64,000 nucleotides of DNA from Arthrobacter sp. StoSoilB22 (GTDB lineage Bacteria; Actinomycetota; Actinomycetes; Actinomycetales; Micrococcaceae), in assembly GCF_019977315.1 (NCBI RefSeq), contig NZ_AP024652.1, positions 2,914,001-2,978,000 on the forward strand, given 5' to 3'. Within the stretch, counting starts at the first letter, position 1. The number at the start of each line of letters is the position of its first letter. Of the stretch, positions 63,402-64,000 are shown one piece after another. The translations under genes were made by a program, and so were the position numbers. The notes below the pieces were generated by a model. It ran no database searches, was not told where the DNA came from, and worked only from the letters and a program-made list of their open reading frames with translations.

Positions 63402-63943
63402 GAGGCGGTCGCTTCGGTACCGGCACCTACAGGCCGGAGACCGAGCCGTTCAATAACTTCGTCGGCTTCCTCTGCGGGGGACGCGGAAACACACAAGGAA
63501 ATGTAGTTCTCGTCCCGGGTGGGTTCCTCAAGTGCGTCGAACTGCGATTCCAAGAGCGACGGCGGCATGAAGTGGCCATGCCTGGAGGCCAGGCGGTCGG
63601 AGATCTTGTCCTTGCTCCCCTGCAGGAAGACGAAAACAACGTTGTCGCCGCGGAGCACGTCGCGGTACTTCTTTTTGAGTGCCGAGCACGTAATGATTGC
63701 CGGTGTTCCGGCATCCGCGCGCTCACGGATCCAGTCCGAGATGATGCTCAGCCAGGGCCACCGGTCCTCATCGCTCAGAGCCAGCCCCGACTGCATCTTG
63801 GCCACGTTGGCCTCCGGGTGCAGGTCGTCGCCTTCGGCAAGATCCCATCCAAGCTTCCCGGCGAGAACGCCGGCCACCGTCGACTTGCCGGAACCGGAGA
63901 CTCCCATAATCACCAGTACGGGTTGTTGCGCAGTCTTCGCCAT
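63398..63943 (-). CDS. gntK: Gluconokinase
   Basis: This protein has 181 residues from an ATG at 63943; a TTG at 63946 is an alternative. The P-loop is MGVSGSGKSTVAG, followed by EGDDLHPEANVAKM, CSALKKKYRDVLRG and HFMPPSLLESQFDALEEP, all typical of bacterial GntK. It phosphorylates gluconate to 6-phosphogluconate for the pentose-phosphate or Entner-Doudoroff route. It is followed by gntP with overlapping codons, so uptake and phosphorylation are coupled. A GntR-like motif lies 25 bases upstream. Confidence 0.95.
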   Translation of the reverse strand: MAKTAQQPVLVIMGVSGSGKSTVAGVLAGKLGWDLAEGDDLHPEANVAKMQSGLALSDEDRWPWLSIISDWIRERADAGTPAIITCSALKKKYRDVLRGDNVVFVFLQGSKDKISDRLASRHGHFMPPSLLESQFDALEEPTRDENYISLCVSASPAEEADEVIERLGLRPVGAGTEATAS

Positions 63944-63967
63944 CAAAGTCTGCCTTCCTCGAATAAA

Positions 63968-63982
63968 TATGATTTAACCGAG
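63968..63982. promoter_or_regulatory. Possible GntR-type operator upstream of gntK
   Basis: TATGATTTAACCGAG resembles the GntR1/GntR2 site TATGATAGTACCAAT reported for corynebacteria: TATGAT matches fully and ACC is kept. It starts 24 bases before the gntK ATG. No gntR gene is in the window; the window ends 18 bases further on. Confidence 0.35.
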
Positions 63983-64000
63983 ATCAAGCATATGACACGG

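Overview
The window looks like chromosome of a high-GC Gram-positive actinobacterium of the Micrococcaceae, most likely Arthrobacter or Paenarthrobacter. The reasons are the high GC, many GTG/TTG starts with GGAGG-type ribosome sites, a WhiB1 protein, the MtrAB-LpqB unit, a UDP-galactofuranose/GlfT2 galactan pathway, a 1620-residue NAD-glutamate dehydrogenase and a SigK/RskA pair. Genus is inferred from gene content, not from a search. I see no rRNA, tRNA, insertion sequence, phage or CRISPR array, and no gene-free stretch longer than 300 bases.

Layout. (a) 1-11700 is a cell-envelope polysaccharide region. It starts with a GT2 / flippase-like / YfhO-like glycosylation trio (+). Then come Wzt-Wzm exporter genes with glfT2 and glf (-), and a Gfo/Idh dehydrogenase - DegT aminotransferase - hexapeptide acetyltransferase operon (-) that fits N-acetylated amino-sugar synthesis. 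(b) 11905-18647 holds a large FHA/FtsK-type ATPase resembling EssC/EccC of type VII secretion but without recognisable substrates nearby, a small membrane protein, whiB1 and a PdtaS-type histidine kinase. (c) 18679-28009 holds the giant glutamate dehydrogenase, then an odd group: a CpaE-like ATPase, a CpaB-like SAF protein, an excisionase-like HTH protein, a protein with two Sm-like repeats, a LysM membrane protein and an Rv3235-family protein. (d) 28106-38521 is secA, a YcaQ-type glycosylase, hpf, comF, lpqB, mtrB, mtrA, in an order like that of Mycobacterium tuberculosis. (e) 38745-45097 is a five-gene overlapping operon (GPDP-like membrane protein, DUF4129, DUF4350, MoxR, DUF58) followed by a DUF4166 protein. 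(f) 45109-56173 holds a MetE-like protein lacking the zinc ligands, chorismate mutase, a dipeptide ABC transporter operon, mnmA, an FAD reductase and a cysteine desulfurase; the desulfurase and MnmA together would make 2-thiouridine in tRNA. (g) 56200-64000 holds a SufR-like regulator, a lipoprotein, a lipid kinase, a DnaJ-domain fusion, trmL, sigK-rskA, and gntP-gntK.

The most useful regulatory observations are an apparently perfect SigK-type promoter (CCATCC-N15-CCGAAT) in front of sigK, a CRP-like site in front of whiB1 and another in front of dppA, a set of helically phased TCAAA repeats in front of the LysM gene, inverted repeats over the promoters of the FAD reductase and the SufR-like regulator, and a GntR-like motif in front of gntK. 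I do not see a clearly new defence or mobile system. The best candidates for undescribed biology are the orphan EssC-like ATPase and the CpaE/CpaB/Sm-like/LysM group.
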